Positions 63,300-64,000 of a DNA stretch of 64,000 bases are shown in pieces. Each line of letters opens with the position of its first letter. Position 1 is the first letter of the stretch. The notes beneath the pieces were generated by a model. It was not told the origin of the DNA and ran no database searches. It worked only from the letters and a program-made list of their open reading frames with translations. The position numbers and the translations under genes were made by a program. Origin of the DNA: Aquabacterium sp. CECT 9606 (GTDB lineage Bacteria > Pseudomonadota > Gammaproteobacteria > Burkholderiales > Burkholderiaceae_C); the NCBI RefSeq assembly GCF_918741295.1, contig NZ_CAKKNB010000003.1:1-64000 (forward strand). Direction: 5' to 3'.

Positions 63300-64000
63300 A
63301 TGAAGTTCACCACGCCCGCCACCACCAACCCCATCGACCAACTCAAGGTCATTGGCAAACCCACGGACCGCATCGACGGCCCGCTGAAGACCTCGGGACG
63401 CGCGCCTTACGCTTATGAGCGCCATGACGTCGCGCCCAATGCCGCCTACGGCCACGTGGTGGGCGCGGGCATCGCCAAGGGGCGCATCGCCTCCATGGAT
63501 CTGAGCGCTGCCCGGACGGCGCCTGGCGTGATCACCATCGTGACCGCCCGCAATGCTGGCAAGCTGGGCAAGGGAGACTTCAACACCGCCAAGCTGTTGG
63601 GTGGCCCCGAGATCCAGCATTACCACCAGGCGGTGGCCTTGGTGGTGGCCGAGACCTTCGAGCAAGCACGCGCAGCGGCGCAATTGATCCGGATCGACTA
63701 TGCCCGCTCGCCTGGCAAGTTCGACCTGGCTGCAGAAAAGGCGTCGGCTCAACTGCCCAAGCCCACCGGCTTCTCGGGCCCACCCGAGTCCAAGGTCGGT
63801 GATTTCACCGGTGCCTATGCAGCGGCGCCCGTGCAGTTGGATGCCACCTACAGCACGCCCGACCAATCACACGCCATGATGGAGCCGCACGCCTCAATCG
63901 CGGCCTGGAAGGGCGACAAGCTCACCGTCTGGACCTCAAACCAGATGATCGCCTGGAGCGTGGGTGATGTGGCCAAGACGCTGGGCATCCCGAAGGCCAA
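63300..64000 (+). CDS. paoC: Periplasmic aldehyde oxidoreductase, molybdenum subunit (PaoC-like), 3' end outside window
   Basis: The N-terminal 233 residues of the large molybdopterin-binding subunit. The ATG at 63300 has GAGGA upstream and the frame is open to the window edge. IGKPTDRIDGPLKTSGRAPYAYE and the beginning of the MoCo-dependent domain (SHAMMEPHASIAAW) are as in PaoC/YagR. No leader is seen, as expected if PaoA carries the complex through the Tat system. It oxidises aldehydes to acids in the periplasm; aromatic aldehydes are common substrates of the family. The rest, and any accessory gene such as paoD, lies downstream. Confidence 0.9.
   Translation, partial: MKFTTPATTNPIDQLKVIGKPTDRIDGPLKTSGRAPYAYERHDVAPNAAYGHVVGAGIAKGRIASMDLSAARTAPGVITIVTARNAGKLGKGDFNTAKLLGGPEIQHYHQAVALVVAETFEQARAAAQLIRIDYARSPGKFDLAAEKASAQLPKPTGFSGPPESKVGDFTGAYAAAPVQLDATYSTPDQSHAMMEPHASIAAWKGDKLTVWTSNQMIAWSVGDVAKTLGIPKA

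Overview
The window is a high-GC chromosomal segment with tightly packed genes, many ATGA or tail-to-tail overlaps, Tat- and Sec-exported enzymes, a NodT/RND efflux triad and a pyoverdine-like siderophore gene set. Gene content and protein style point to a betaproteobacterium of the order Burkholderiales (Comamonadaceae or a neighbouring family). That placement is an inference; no rRNA or other marker gene is present. I see no tRNA, rRNA, CRISPR array, insertion sequence or phage gene.

Region 1 (1-21191) is a hydroxamate siderophore cluster. Two collinear NRPS genes, the first cut by the window edge, supply three modules (C-A-PCP, then C-A-PCP-C-A-PCP-E). A minus-strand operon encodes an N-hydroxyornithine acetyltransferase, an ornithine N5-monooxygenase, a TonB-dependent receptor and an HSL-type esterase; a Fur-like palindrome lies just upstream of the receptor. 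On the other side of the divergent promoter are a PvdQ-like periplasmic acylase, a FhuF-type ferric-siderophore reductase and a PvdE/SyrD-type exporter. Together they would build, export, mature, re-import and unload a peptide hydroxamate siderophore.

Region 2 (21369-36202) is an apparent signalling and surface locus: an OmpR-type response regulator, a secreted LysM-FecR protein, a CHASE2 histidine kinase, a 2032-residue protein built of DUF11-like and SdrD-B-like repeats, and a 1446-residue outer-membrane protein with an OmpA-like domain ahead of a predicted beta-barrel. The genes are co-oriented, with three direct junctions or overlaps. A tandem TTGTCAAC repeat sits before the giant repeat protein. 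I do not recognise this five-gene combination as a described system; it is the best candidate for something new here.

Region 3 (36253-48345) holds an aquaporin, a chemotaxis receptor, a decayed EAL-domain gene, an RND efflux operon (outer-membrane factor, adaptor, pump) divergent from its probable two-component regulator, a decayed macB-like fragment and an orphan TetR regulator.

Region 4 (48333-64000) is a catabolic island. A minus-strand group (two-domain extradiol dioxygenase, FAH-family hydrolase, MDR oxidoreductase, MhpA-like flavin hydroxylase, then a serine hydrolase) faces a plus-strand group (TetR, acyl/aryl-CoA ligase, second FAH hydrolase with a Tat leader, Tat-exported amidohydrolase, TetR, serine hydrolase, and a PaoABC-like periplasmic aldehyde oxidoreductase that runs off the window). 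The genes suit hydroxylation and meta-cleavage of an aromatic acid, with several steps exported to the periplasm; the substrate cannot be read from the sequence. Three related GTAC palindromes suggest a regulon of the second TetR protein.
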